A stretch of DNA of 64,000 nt from Microbulbifer sp. THAF38 (GTDB lineage Bacteria; Pseudomonadota; Gammaproteobacteria; Pseudomonadales; Cellvibrionaceae): contig NZ_CP045369.1 in NCBI RefSeq assembly GCF_009363535.1, positions 434,001 through 498,000 on the forward strand, read 5' to 3'. The notes beneath the pieces were generated by a model. It was not told the DNA's origin and did not search any database. It saw only the letters and a program-made list of their open reading frames with translations. Below are positions 7,881-15,948 of the stretch, piece by piece. Numbering within the stretch: the stretch's first letter is position 1; each line of letters starts with the position of its first letter. The position numbers and the translations under genes are program-made.

Positions 7881-9854
7881 TTAATTGTCTTTTTTGCGCC
7901 AATTGGCCAATAAAGCCAGTTGTTCTTCCTGGCTGAGCTGGGCACCGGCTTTTAACTGAGCTAAAAGATTGCGATTGCGCTGTTTGGCATCGGACTTTTC
8001 CAGGTGGCGCAGGCAGTCGCTGAACTCAGCCAGAGGGTCGTATTCCAGGTTGCTGTCTCCCTGGGCCAGGTGGCGAACCCCGGATACCAGGGGGGATATG
8101 GCCAGTTTTGCCAGTATATCGCTGGATTCAGCGCCGTGATGGGCGCGCCAGTGGCCGATCAACTGGCGGAAATTAAGCTGTGGACGACTTTTGAAAAGTT
8201 CTACCAGTTGTGCAAATAGCGCCAGGTCTGGGTTGCCGGTGCTGTGGAACTGTTGCAAGTCTTCAATCTGTGCGGCCAACTCCGGGTGGTGCAGTATCAA
8301 TGCCACCAACATACGCTCAGGGGGCAGGCGGTACTGGCCTGTGCGGCGCGGGCTGTCTGCGAGAGCTGGGGAGTATTCTGGATGAGCCTCGCCTTCGCGG
8401 GGCCAGGGTTCTGGTGGGGTGCGGTGCTGGAGCTCCTCACTCAGGTCGGCAGAGGGGTTTGGGGCTGGATTGGCGGTTGCCGGTTGTGCCTGTGCCCGCT
8501 GTATCTGGGCGTTACGGCTTTTCTCCGCGCGAATCACCTCCTGTAGGGTCTCCTTGTCGAGACCGGTACGCGAGGCGAGCTGCTGGAACATCAGTTGGCG
8601 GTAAACGCCTTCTGGCAGCAAATCTAGCAGGGGAGCAGAAAGCTTGGACAGGCGTGCGCGGCCGTCCATGGTCTGCAAGTTGATATCTTCGCTGAGCAGA
8701 TCAAAGAGGAAGTCCTCCAGGGGACGTGCCTGCTCTTCTATTAGCTGTTGGAATCGTTCGCCGCCCAATTGGCGAACCAGGGTGTCTGGGTCTTCTCCTT
8801 CCGGTAGCAACAAAAAACGCAGACTGCGGCCGTCCTGCATATGGGGCAGGGCAGACTCCAGTGCGCGGCGCGCTGCGGCGCGGCCGGCACGGTCACCATC
8901 AAAGCAAAAAAGCAACTCACTGGTATGGCGGAAGGCCAGCTGGATATGCTCCTCGCCGCAGGCGGTGCCGAGGGTGGCTACGGCGCAGCGAATACCGAAC
9001 TGAGCCAGGGCTACCACATCCATGTAGCCCTCTACCACGATCAGGCGTTCCAGGTTGCGATTGGCCTGGCGCGCTTCCCACAGGCCGTAGAGTTCGCGGC
9101 TCTTGTGGAAGATCGGGGTTTCCGGGGAGTTAAGGTACTTGGGCTTTTCGTCCCCCAGCACCCGCCCACCGAAGGCAATAGTGCGGCCGCGCTGGTCGCG
9201 GATAGGGAAGATAATGCGGTTGCGGAAGCGGTCGTAATGGTGGCGCCCGCCGGGTTTGCTGTTGCCATCGCTGTCCTGGCGGCGGATAACGAGCCCGGCC
9301 AGCTCCAGCTGGTCGGCTTTCTCTGCGTTGTCTGCTAGGGCATTGAGCAAATTATCCCAGCCGGGAGGGGCCAGGCCGATATCAAAATCTCGTGCGATTT
9401 CCCCGGATAGGCCGCGATTGCGCAGATAGGCAACGGCGCTGCCAGCAGCGGGGTGGCTGCGCAGCTGCTCCCGGTAGAACTCCGCAGCTTTTTCCGCGAG
9501 CTGGTAGAGGCTCTGGCTTTCCCGCTGGCGTTTCTCCTGCCCTGGGGCGAGCTGTTCTCGAGGAACTTCCAGGCCACGGGTGGCCGCCAGTTTCTCTACG
9601 GCTTCGGGAAATGGCAGGCGATCGTACTCCATCAAGAAGCCGATCGCGTTGCCGTTGGCGCCGCAGCCGAAGCAGTAGTAGAACTGCTTGTCCGGGCTCA
9701 CGGTAAAAGAGGGAGTCTTTTCGTCGTGGAAGGGGCAGCAGGCGGAGTAGTTTTTTCCCGTCTTGCGCAGCTTAACCCGGCTGTCCACCAGCTCGACGAT
9801 ATCTGCGCGGGCGAGCAGATCGTCGATAAAGTGCTGGGGGATTTTACTGGGCAT
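7881..9854 (-). CDS. dnaG: DNA primase
   Basis: Makes RNA primers at the replication fork. It has 657 residues in the usual three parts. The N-terminal zinc ribbon has ligands C40, H43, C61 and C64 (CCPFHDEKTPSF...CFGCGANG). The catalytic TOPRIM core holds IVVEGYMDVVAL and CFDGDRAGR, carrying the metal-binding acidic residues. A variable linker rich in Ala, Pro and Gln leads to the C-terminal DnaB-binding helical domain (from about residue 510). It lies 24 bp after yqeY and about 195 bp before rpoD, in the conserved rpsU-dnaG-rpoD order. Confidence 0.97.
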   Translation of the reverse strand: MPSKIPQHFIDDLLARADIVELVDSRVKLRKTGKNYSACCPFHDEKTPSFTVSPDKQFYYCFGCGANGNAIGFLMEYDRLPFPEAVEKLAATRGLEVPREQLAPGQEKRQRESQSLYQLAEKAAEFYREQLRSHPAAGSAVAYLRNRGLSGEIARDFDIGLAPPGWDNLLNALADNAEKADQLELAGLVIRRQDSDGNSKPGGRHHYDRFRNRIIFPIRDQRGRTIAFGGRVLGDEKPKYLNSPETPIFHKSRELYGLWEARQANRNLERLIVVEGYMDVVALAQFGIRCAVATLGTACGEEHIQLAFRHTSELLFCFDGDRAGRAAARRALESALPHMQDGRSLRFLLLPEGEDPDTLVRQLGGERFQQLIEEQARPLEDFLFDLLSEDINLQTMDGRARLSKLSAPLLDLLPEGVYRQLMFQQLASRTGLDKETLQEVIRAEKSRNAQIQRAQAQPATANPAPNPSADLSEELQHRTPPEPWPREGEAHPEYSPALADSPRRTGQYRLPPERMLVALILHHPELAAQIEDLQQFHSTGNPDLALFAQLVELFKSRPQLNFRQLIGHWRAHHGAESSDILAKLAISPLVSGVRHLAQGDSNLEYDPLAEFSDCLRHLEKSDAKQRNRNLLAQLKAGAQLSQEEQLALLANWRKKDN

Positions 9855-9878
9855 AGTGTTCCGTAATCGGCTTGGAGG

Positions 9879-10325
9879 TTAGGCCAGCTGAGCCTTAACC
9901 AGTTTGCTCACGGCACCCATATCTGCACGGCCCTGTACCTGGGGCTTCACCTGGGCAATCACTTTACCCATGTCCGCCATGCCGCTGGCTCCGGTACTCT
10001 GCACTGCTGAGGTGACAATCTCGCTGATTTCTGCTTCGGTCAACTGCTTGGGCAGGAACTCCTGGATAACCTCGATCTCGGCTTGTTCCACCGCTGCCAA
10101 CTCGGCGCGGCCGGCCTTTTCGTACTGGGTGATGGAATCGCGGCGCTGCTTGGTCATCTTGTCCAGCAGGGCGAGGATACGCGCGTCATCCAGATCGATG
10201 CGCTCATCCACTTCAACCCGCTTGATCTCAGCATTGATCAGACGCAGGGTGGCCAGGCGCTCTTTGTCGCGCGCTTTCATTGCGTCTTTAGTGGCTTGAG
10301 TCAGGGTGTCCTTGAGAGTGCTCAT
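9879..10325 (-). CDS. yqeY: GatB/YqeY domain protein
   Basis: Small protein of 148 residues whose whole length is the YqeY fold, related to the tail domain of the GatB amidotransferase subunit. Visible features are MKARDKERLATLRLINAEIKRVEVDER, the helix block VIQEFLPKQLTEAEI and the C-terminal MADMGKVIAQVKPQVQGRADMGAVSKLV. Its exact role is not established; the GatB-tail homology suggests tRNA binding. It commonly lies between rpsU and dnaG in pseudomonads and relatives, as here. Confidence 0.92.
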   Translation of the reverse strand: MSTLKDTLTQATKDAMKARDKERLATLRLINAEIKRVEVDERIDLDDARILALLDKMTKQRRDSITQYEKAGRAELAAVEQAEIEVIQEFLPKQLTEAEISEIVTSAVQSTGASGMADMGKVIAQVKPQVQGRADMGAVSKLVKAQLA

Positions 10326-10422
10326 AGTGAGTGTTCCGGGATTGGCATTGATTGTGGTTTAGGGAGTTGAGCGCTAAGGATAGCGCGTCTGCCGTGCTTG
10401 GAGAATGCGGTTGGCAGAACGA

Positions 10423-10457
10423 AAAACGGCGCGCGAGTAGGGCTCGCACGCCGTTTT
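10423..10457 (-). terminator. Terminator/attenuator between rpsU and yqeY
   Basis: Fifteen-bp stem with one mismatch (10423-10437 with 10443-10457), GC-rich at the loop end and A/T at the base, followed by a T run on the minus strand. It is placed where E. coli has an internal terminator after rpsU that lowers dnaG-rpoD expression relative to S21. Confidence 0.85.
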
Positions 10458-10525
10458 GAATACCGCTACGGGGCTGAGCCCGTCTGGCTGCCTCGCTGCG
10501 ACAGGCTTAATGCTGCCTGCGGCTC

Positions 10526-10741
10526 TTAGTAGAGGCGCTGGAACTTGCGGTTTTCGCGCTGCAGCTTCTTGGCGTGACGCTTAACTGCGGCAGCAGCTTT
10601 GCGCTTGCGTACTGCGGTCGGCTTCTCGTAGAACTCGCGACGACGTACTTCAGACAGTACGCCTGCTTTTTCACAGGAGCGCTTAAAACGGCGCAGAGCG
10701 ATATCGAAAGGTTCGTTGTCTTTGATTCGTACAGAGGGCAT
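10526..10741 (-). CDS. rpsU: 30S ribosomal protein S21
   Basis: Small-subunit protein needed for efficient initiation on natural mRNAs. It has 71 residues, the standard length, beginning [27 protein letters not shown] and ending in a Lys/Arg-rich tail ([26 protein letters not shown]). The ATG at 10741 is fixed by homology and by AGG just upstream; a longer in-frame start exists but has no support. It is the first gene of the macromolecular-synthesis operon, with its own promoter. Confidence 0.98.
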   Translation of the reverse strand: MPSVRIKDNEPFDIALRRFKRSCEKAGVLSEVRRREFYEKPTAVRKRKAAAAVKRHAKKLQRENRKFQRLY

Positions 10742-10830
10742 TAGGATACCTGTTAAAATTCGTTTCTCTCGGCCATTCCGGCAATGCTCTCGCAGTTGCA
10801 TCCGGTGGCCGGTTCACAGCGAGGGCGCAA

Positions 10831-10859
10831 ATTCTAAACACTCCCATACGGGATCGCAA
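10831..10859 (-). promoter_or_regulatory. Sigma-70 promoter of rpsU
   Basis: Minus-strand TTGCGA (10854-10859), a 17-nt spacer and TAGAAT (10831-10836). The predicted start near 10824 gives a leader of about 80 nt before rpsU. Position and match are both good. Confidence 0.75.
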
Positions 10860-10914
10860 CCCTATTTTCCAGTATGATAAGCACCCCTCGAAGTAGTCAC
10901 GAGAATGAAATCAA

Positions 10915-11949
10915 GTGCGCGTCCTCGGTATAGAAACCTCCTGCGACGAAACTGGCGTTGCAATCTACGATTCGGAGTCCGGTCTGCTCGGCCACGCCCT
11001 GTTTAGTCAAGTTGACTTGCACGCCGATTACGGTGGTGTAGTGCCTGAGCTGGCGAGCCGCGACCATGTGCGCAAACTCTTGCCGCTGGTGCGCCAGCTA
11101 ATGGCTAAAACCAATACCCGGCCCTCCGACCTGGATGGCGTAGCTTATACCGCCGGTCCAGGCTTGGTTGGCGCACTGATGGTGGGCGCCTGTGCCGGCC
11201 GCGCCCTGGCGTATGGCTGGGGGGTGCCCGCTGTGGCGGTGCATCATATGGAGGGGCATTTATTAGCTCCGATGCTGGAGGACAATCCACCGGCTTTTCC
11301 TTTTGTGGCCTTGCTGGTCTCTGGTGGTCATACCCAATTAGTAGAAGTGCGCGGTCTTGGCGACTACGAACTGATGGGGGAATCCTTGGACGATGCCGCT
11401 GGTGAAGCTTTTGACAAGGCCGCCAAGATGCTCGATCTGGACTACCCCGGTGGTCCGCGTTTGGCAGCCTTGGCTGAGGAAGGTGATCCCAAGCGCTTTA
11501 CCTTCCCTCGCCCTATGACTGACCGACCGGGGCTGGATTTCAGCTTTTCGGGCTTAAAAACCTTCACCCTGACCACTGTGCGTCAGCACGCCCTCGAAGA
11601 TGGCCTGCCGGATGAACAGACCTGTGCGGATATTGCGGCAGCCTTCCAAGAGGCGGTCGTGGATACTCTAGTGATTAAATGTCGTCGTGCAATTAAAGCC
11701 TCTGGTTATAAAACTCTGGTCATTGCCGGTGGGGTTTCCGCTAATAAATTGTTGCGTGAACGTTTGGAAACGAGCCTGCGCAAGGACGGTGCCAATGTCT
11801 ACTATCCCCGCCATGAGTTTTGCACCGATAACGGCGCTATGATCGCCTATGCCGGTAGTTTGCGATTGAAAGCTGGGGAACAGACGAGCCTTGCAGTAGA
11901 TGTACGCCCGCGTTGGCCTATGACTGAGCTGCCCAAAACTGAGCTTTAA
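10915..11949 (+). CDS. tsaD: tRNA N6-threonylcarbamoyladenosine transferase subunit TsaD
   Basis: Transfers the threonylcarbamoyl group to A37 of ANN-decoding tRNAs, working with TsaB, TsaE and TsaC. It has 344 residues with ASKHA-fold motifs: [16 protein letters not shown] at the N-terminus, metal-binding H111 and H115 in [15 protein letters not shown], and the nucleotide-binding [13 protein letters not shown]. The start is GTG (VRVLGIE reads MRVLGIE). It is divergent from rpsU and is followed 43 bp later by folB. In Pseudomonas plsY lies between these two; here it is absent. Confidence 0.97.
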   Translation: MRVLGIETSCDETGVAIYDSESGLLGHALFSQVDLHADYGGVVPELASRDHVRKLLPLVRQLMAKTNTRPSDLDGVAYTAGPGLVGALMVGACAGRALAYGWGVPAVAVHHMEGHLLAPMLEDNPPAFPFVALLVSGGHTQLVEVRGLGDYELMGESLDDAAGEAFDKAAKMLDLDYPGGPRLAALAEEGDPKRFTFPRPMTDRPGLDFSFSGLKTFTLTTVRQHALEDGLPDEQTCADIAAAFQEAVVDTLVIKCRRAIKASGYKTLVIAGGVSANKLLRERLETSLRKDGANVYYPRHEFCTDNGAMIAYAGSLRLKAGEQTSLAVDVRPRWPMTELPKTEL

Positions 11950-11992
11950 AAACTCCAGGGTTAGCCTGGTAGTAAAAAGAAAAGAGCGATCA

Positions 11993-12382
11993 ATGGATAT
12001 TGTTTATATACGGGATTTAAAGGTGGATACCATTATTGGTATCTACGATTGGGAGCGGGAAGTACGCCAGACTGTTAGCCTTGATCTGGAAATGGCTTTC
12101 GATATCAGTGAAGCGGCACGCACAGACAATATTGAGTACACACTGAACTATAAAGCGGTGGCCAAGCGCCTGATCGCTTTTATTGAGAGCAGCGAATTCC
12201 TGTTGGTGGAAACCATGGCGGAACAGGCTGCGGCAATTGTCAGGGAAGAGTTTTCCGTAAGCTGGCTGCGACTGCGTTTGTCCAAGCCAGGCGCGGTCAG
12301 AGGGTCCAGGGATGTGGGTGTCATTATCGAGCGCGGCGAGAGGCCGGCAATAGGTGCAGCAGCGATGTCTGCGGGAGTATAA
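11993..12382 (+). CDS. folB: Dihydroneopterin aldolase
   Basis: Converts 7,8-dihydroneopterin to 6-hydroxymethyl-dihydropterin in folate synthesis. It has 129 residues and begins MDIVYIRDLKVDTIIGIYDWEREVRQTVSLDLEM, the standard FolB start with the conserved GIYDWE active-site Glu. LNYKAVAKRLIAFIE and the SKPGAVRGSRDVGVIIER block near the end also fit. It is two bases away from folK and so forms a coupled pair carrying out successive steps. Confidence 0.95.
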   Translation: MDIVYIRDLKVDTIIGIYDWEREVRQTVSLDLEMAFDISEAARTDNIEYTLNYKAVAKRLIAFIESSEFLLVETMAEQAAAIVREEFSVSWLRLRLSKPGAVRGSRDVGVIIERGERPAIGAAAMSAGV

Positions 12383-12384
12383 AC

Positions 12385-12876
12385 GTGGCTCAGGTGTATC
12401 TCAGCCTCGGCAGTAATATCAATCGCGCGCAATATATTCGCGCAGCGCTGGATGCCCTGGCCGGGCGGTTTGGCGAATTACAGGTGTCCCGGATCTTCGA
12501 AAGTGAAGCGGTGGGCTTCCAGGGCGATAACTTTTACAACCTGGTGGTGGGGTTGCAAACTGACCTGCCGGTAGGGCAGCTGGCCCTGTGTCTACGTGGT
12601 ATAGAAGATGCCAATGGCCGCCTGCGCTCCGGTCCCAAGTTCAGCGCGCGCACCCTGGATATTGATATTCTCACCTATGATCACCTGACCGGAACTGTCG
12701 ACGGGGTAAAATTGCCTCGAGGTGAGATTGTAAAAAATGCCTTTGTTTTACAGCCTCTGGCAGAGATTGCACCTGAAGTACTGCATCCGGTCGAGCAGAA
12801 AACTTACCGTCAGCTGTGGAATGAGTACGACCAGGCTTCACAAAAATTGTGGCCGGTAGAATTTATTTGGCCGTGA
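12385..12876 (+). CDS. folK: 6-hydroxymethyl-dihydropterin pyrophosphokinase
   Basis: Transfers pyrophosphate from ATP to hydroxymethyl-dihydropterin, the step after FolB. It has 163 residues and a GTG start two bases after the folB stop. The N-terminal YLSLGSNINRAQYIRAALDAL, the R-x-G-x-K-x-S-A-R-T-L-D-I-D-I-L signature (the HPPK motif, about residues 88-102) and a family-typical length support the call. The C-terminal half (HPVEQKTYRQLWNEYDQ) is less conserved. A terminator follows. Confidence 0.93.
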   Translation: MAQVYLSLGSNINRAQYIRAALDALAGRFGELQVSRIFESEAVGFQGDNFYNLVVGLQTDLPVGQLALCLRGIEDANGRLRSGPKFSARTLDIDILTYDHLTGTVDGVKLPRGEIVKNAFVLQPLAEIAPEVLHPVEQKTYRQLWNEYDQASQKLWPVEFIWP

Positions 12877-12905
12877 TTCCAATAATTTCTTAAAAAATGT
12901 ATATA

Positions 12906-12933
12906 AAAAAGCAGCCCTTTGAGGCTGCTTTTT
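12906..12933. terminator. Bidirectional terminator between folK and the Old Yellow Enzyme gene
   Basis: AAAAAGCAGCC pairs with GGCTGCTTTTT around a six-base loop. It serves both convergent genes. Confidence 0.9.
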
Positions 12934-12944
12934 GTTAGGAATAA

Positions 12945-14057
12945 TTAACTTAGGCTCATTAACGCTTCTTTGGTAAACGGCGTGATTTCCTCCGCGCGAT
13001 CTTCACGTACCTTGGCGAACCAGTGTGGGTCTTGTAATAGCGCGCGGCCTACGGCAATTAAGTCGAACTCCTGGTTGTCCATACGGCGGGTCAATTCGCC
13101 TAAATCGGTAGGATTAGCGGTACCGCCCATGCCCTGGTTATTGCCACCGATAAAATCATCGTCAAGGCCGACACTGCCGACAGAAATTACCGGTTTTCCA
13201 GTCAGCTCCTTGGTCCAGCCTGCCAGGTTGAGATTAGAATCCTCAAATTCCGGCACCCAGAAGCGTCTTGTAGAGGCGTGGAAAATATCAACACCAGCTT
13301 CAACCAGCGGTGTCAGAAAGCGTTTCAGCTCTTCCGGGTTTTGCGCCAACTTGGCTTCGTAATCCTGCTGCTTCCACTGGGAGTAGCGCAGCACTATGGC
13401 GAAATCTTCGCCTACGGCTTCACGTACCGCCTTGATAATTTCCACTGCAAAGCGGGTGCGATTTTCGATGGAGCCACCGTACTCGTCATCGCGTTGGTTG
13501 GTACCTTCCCAGAAAAACTGGTCGATCAGGTAGCCGTGGGCGCCGTGAATCTCTACGCCGTCAAATCCAATTTCCTTGGCTGCTTTCGCCGCGTCCGCAA
13601 AAGCTTCTACAACTTCCTGGATGTCCTCTTTGCTCATCACCTGGCCATTGGGCTTGCCGGGTTTGAACAGGCCTGAGGGAGAGTAGCCGGGCACTGATTT
13701 ATCCGGGCCTATGCCCTCTTTGCGCACGGAGCCTACGTGCCATAACTGCGGGATAATCTGGCCACCGGCAGCGTGTACTTCGTCTACCACTTTTTTCCAG
13801 CCGGCGAGAGCGGCTTCACCGTATATTGCTGGGACATTCTCGTAGCCGTTTGCGGCTTTATGATTAACGAAGGTACCTTCGGTAATAATCAGCCCCACTT
13901 CACCCTCGGCGCGGCGGCGGTAATAGCCGGCCACTTGGTCATTGGGGGCATAGCCCGGCGACATAGTGCGGGTCATAGGTGCCATTGCGACCCGGTTGCG
14001 AAGCTTTAGGGATTTATGCTCGAAAGGACGCAGTAGGTTGTCCAGGGAACCACTCAT
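12945..14057 (-). CDS. NADH:flavin oxidoreductase, Old Yellow Enzyme family
   Basis: FMN-dependent reductase of activated alkenes or related electrophiles. It has 370 residues. Visible are LFxPF-type start (LLRPFEHKSLKLRNRVAMAPMTRT), IPQLWHVG, the substrate-binding FDGVEIHGAHGYLIDQF (His-x-x-His/Asn pair), NQRDDEYGGSIENRTRF, and the FMN phosphate site ISVGSVGL...LIAVGRALLQDP. The ATG at 14057 has AGGAGAG upstream. It is divergent from an HxlR regulator across a spacer with a clean palindrome, a typical arrangement for redox- or electrophile-induced control. Confidence 0.92.
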   Translation of the reverse strand: MSGSLDNLLRPFEHKSLKLRNRVAMAPMTRTMSPGYAPNDQVAGYYRRRAEGEVGLIITEGTFVNHKAANGYENVPAIYGEAALAGWKKVVDEVHAAGGQIIPQLWHVGSVRKEGIGPDKSVPGYSPSGLFKPGKPNGQVMSKEDIQEVVEAFADAAKAAKEIGFDGVEIHGAHGYLIDQFFWEGTNQRDDEYGGSIENRTRFAVEIIKAVREAVGEDFAIVLRYSQWKQQDYEAKLAQNPEELKRFLTPLVEAGVDIFHASTRRFWVPEFEDSNLNLAGWTKELTGKPVISVGSVGLDDDFIGGNNQGMGGTANPTDLGELTRRMDNQEFDLIAVGRALLQDPHWFAKVREDRAEEITPFTKEALMSLS

Positions 14058-14137
14058 ATTTCTCTCCTGAATGTCTCGATTCAACACTGGGACTCACTGG
14101 TCCCACTAGGTCACAATTAAAACGGTTGCGTTATAAG

Positions 14138-14152
14138 ACCTTATTTTAAGGT
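14138..14152. promoter_or_regulatory. Palindrome in the OYE-HxlR spacer, likely operator
   Basis: ACCTTA-TTT-TAAGGT is a perfect 6+6 inverted repeat roughly midway between the two divergent starts and next to a TTATAA box. HxlR regulators usually bind such short palindromes beside their own gene; binding is inferred. Confidence 0.5.
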
Positions 14153-14205
14153 TGAGTTCAATATCTGGTTTCGTATTGCAACTCTTTTACCGGTATACTA
14201 GGGGT

Positions 14206-14667
14206 ATGTCACGTAAACGCTTTGATGATCTTGATTGCTCCCTGGCTTGCGCCCTAAATGAGGTGGGGGACTGGTGGTCCCTGTTGATAATTAAGCAGGC
14301 GATGCTGGGTACCCGCCGTTTTGTGGATTTCCAAAGAAACCTGGGAATTGCCAAAAATATCCTTGTGGATCGGTTATCCCGTTTGGTGGAAAACGAAGTG
14401 CTGGTGCGCTTTGATGCGGGTGAACACGGCACTCGCTATGAGTACCGCTTAACGGAAAAAGGCCGGGATCTGTTTACGGTGGTAATCGCCCTGCGTCAGT
14501 GGAACCTGCGTTGGAATGGCAATAAAGATGGGATGCATCTGGTCGATAAAATCAGTGGCGAACCAATCTCTGAAGTGGCTGTGCAGAATGTCCAGGGACA
14601 GAAACTCAGTATCCGCGATGTATTATTTGTGGATGAAAATGGCCAGCCCCTGGATCAGGCTGGCTAG
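14206..14667 (+). CDS. HxlR-family winged-helix transcriptional regulator
   Basis: DNA-binding regulator of 153 residues. The family signature is clear: CSLACALNEVGDWWSLLIIKQAMLGTRRFVDFQRNLGIAKNILVDRLSRLVENEVLVR, with the N-terminal Cys (C10) that in several HxlR members senses electrophiles or oxidants, then YEYRLTEKGRDLF for the wing. The C-terminal 45 residues are an extension. AGGGG lies only one base before the ATG and TATACT overlaps the start, so a leaderless or poorly spaced start is possible. Control of the divergent OYE gene is likely but inferred. Confidence 0.9.
   Translation: MSRKRFDDLDCSLACALNEVGDWWSLLIIKQAMLGTRRFVDFQRNLGIAKNILVDRLSRLVENEVLVRFDAGEHGTRYEYRLTEKGRDLFTVVIALRQWNLRWNGNKDGMHLVDKISGEPISEVAVQNVQGQKLSIRDVLFVDENGQPLDQAG
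14642..14664 (+). terminator. Hairpin overlapping the HxlR stop region
   Basis: GCCAGCC (14642-14648) pairs with GGCTGGC (14658-14664); four T follow a few bases later. It lies between the convergent HxlR and DJ-1-like genes, which are only 20 bp apart. Moderate as a terminator. Confidence 0.45.
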
Positions 14668-14687
14668 CTGGCTTTTGAGGGGCTCTA

Positions 14688-15746
14688 TCAATCCTGGCTC
14701 TTGGACAGCAGTCTGATTATGTCCAGAGCCCTGCCCGGCTCCCAACGCATTGCAGAGACAACGCCATGCATGGCCAGTAGGCGCTTGTCTATTTCCCCTT
14801 CCTCCTGAAGCTTATGCAATTTCTCTGTGGCCTCGGTAAAGCCGTGTTGCTCATAAGTGAGTAGTAATTTGACGGTCTGCTCCGCTGGAGTGACTTGGCG
14901 TGGAACAGGGGTATAGCCCATCGCGCTTACCATACTCTCAGCCGCCAGCCAGGTGGACCAGGGGTTTTGCCCGGTAATAAGCTGGCCATCCACACTGACT
15001 TGTTCCAGGTAAGTGGGCCCAGCCTGAAAAAACGCGCCCTGTTCACGTAAGCGATCCTCAAGCAGGAATGGAAATCGTTGCTCGGCGTCAGGGATAAGAA
15101 AAAGCTCCTCTTCGTTAGTAAAAGCACTGATCTGCCGATCGGCGATTAAGGGCTTGCCATTATCCAGGATGACATTGGCAAGGGCTGCTGGCCCGTGGCA
15201 TACCGCTCCGATAATTTTGCCGCTGTTATAGATTTCCCGGACCAGGGACTGGATATGGGGATTGTCGGGGAAATCGAACATGGTGCCTTTACCGCCGACA
15301 AAAAATACGGCCTGGTAATCCTCTGCTGATACCTGATCGATAGGAATACTGTTGTTGACCTTTTGCTGTGCCTCCGGGTCATTGAGAAAGGCATAGTCGA
15401 AAGGCCCCAGATCATCTTTATCGATCACCGCAGGCGGTTTGCCACCTTTGGGACTGGCAATATCGACAATAAATCCGTTGGCTGAAAAGATGTAATAGGG
15501 GCGTGCCAGTTCCGTTAATTCATAACCAGTCGCCTTGCCACTATCCCCCATCGTTTCAGTACTGGTAGCAACAGCTAAGATTTTTCCTCGGCTTTCCCTG
15601 GGTAATTGTTGTAAATACGGCAGGTCACTGACTGTCGTAGTGGAAAAGTCCTGCTCTTGGAGTGGAATTAGGCCCTTAATCCAAATAATAAAACCAAAAA
15701 AGACGGACAAAGTCAGTGTCAGGGAAATAACAATTTTCTTAAACAT
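14688..15746 (-). CDS. Membrane-anchored DJ-1/PfpI-family protein with C-terminal extension
   Basis: Protein of 352 residues. One N-terminal membrane helix (about 5-25) is followed by a DJ-1/PfpI, Hsp31-like domain (about 53-275) with E76, GGKGTMFDFPD and the nucleophile elbow AVCHGPAAL (C183-H184). Family members act as glyoxalases, chaperones or deglycases; the class is not resolvable here. The last 75 residues (EQTVKLLLTYEQHGFTEATEKLHKL...) are an extra helical extension. GGAGA precedes the ATG at 15746. The anchor would place the catalytic domain in the periplasm, unusual for the family. Confidence 0.82.
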   Translation of the reverse strand: MFKKIVISLTLTLSVFFGFIIWIKGLIPLQEQDFSTTTVSDLPYLQQLPRESRGKILAVATSTETMGDSGKATGYELTELARPYYIFSANGFIVDIASPKGGKPPAVIDKDDLGPFDYAFLNDPEAQQKVNNSIPIDQVSAEDYQAVFFVGGKGTMFDFPDNPHIQSLVREIYNSGKIIGAVCHGPAALANVILDNGKPLIADRQISAFTNEEELFLIPDAEQRFPFLLEDRLREQGAFFQAGPTYLEQVSVDGQLITGQNPWSTWLAAESMVSAMGYTPVPRQVTPAEQTVKLLLTYEQHGFTEATEKLHKLQEEGEIDKRLLAMHGVVSAMRWEPGRALDIIRLLSKSQD

Positions 15747-15866
15747 ATTAATCTCCAAAATTGTAGTAGCAGTCGGAAAATCTTCTAGTGAGTTCGTAGG
15801 AGAATAATGGATGGAAGGTGAAATTCAGGTGAGATTGCAGTTGCTATTTAGGAAGAAAGAAAAAGC

Positions 15867-15921
15867 TGCGCTCGAGATCGTATAAGGTATGGATGCCGAT
15901 TCACTGTGCATCTCGAGCGCA
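15867..15921 (-). terminator. 12-bp perfect stem with large loop after the sensor kinase gene
   Basis: TGCGCTCGAGAT (15867-15878) pairs perfectly with 15910-15921 around a 31-nt loop. On the minus strand it is followed by GCTTTTTCTTTCTT, so it should terminate the kinase transcript. Confidence 0.7.
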
Positions 15922-15948
15922 TACGGTAAAAATTTGAATCTTAGAACG

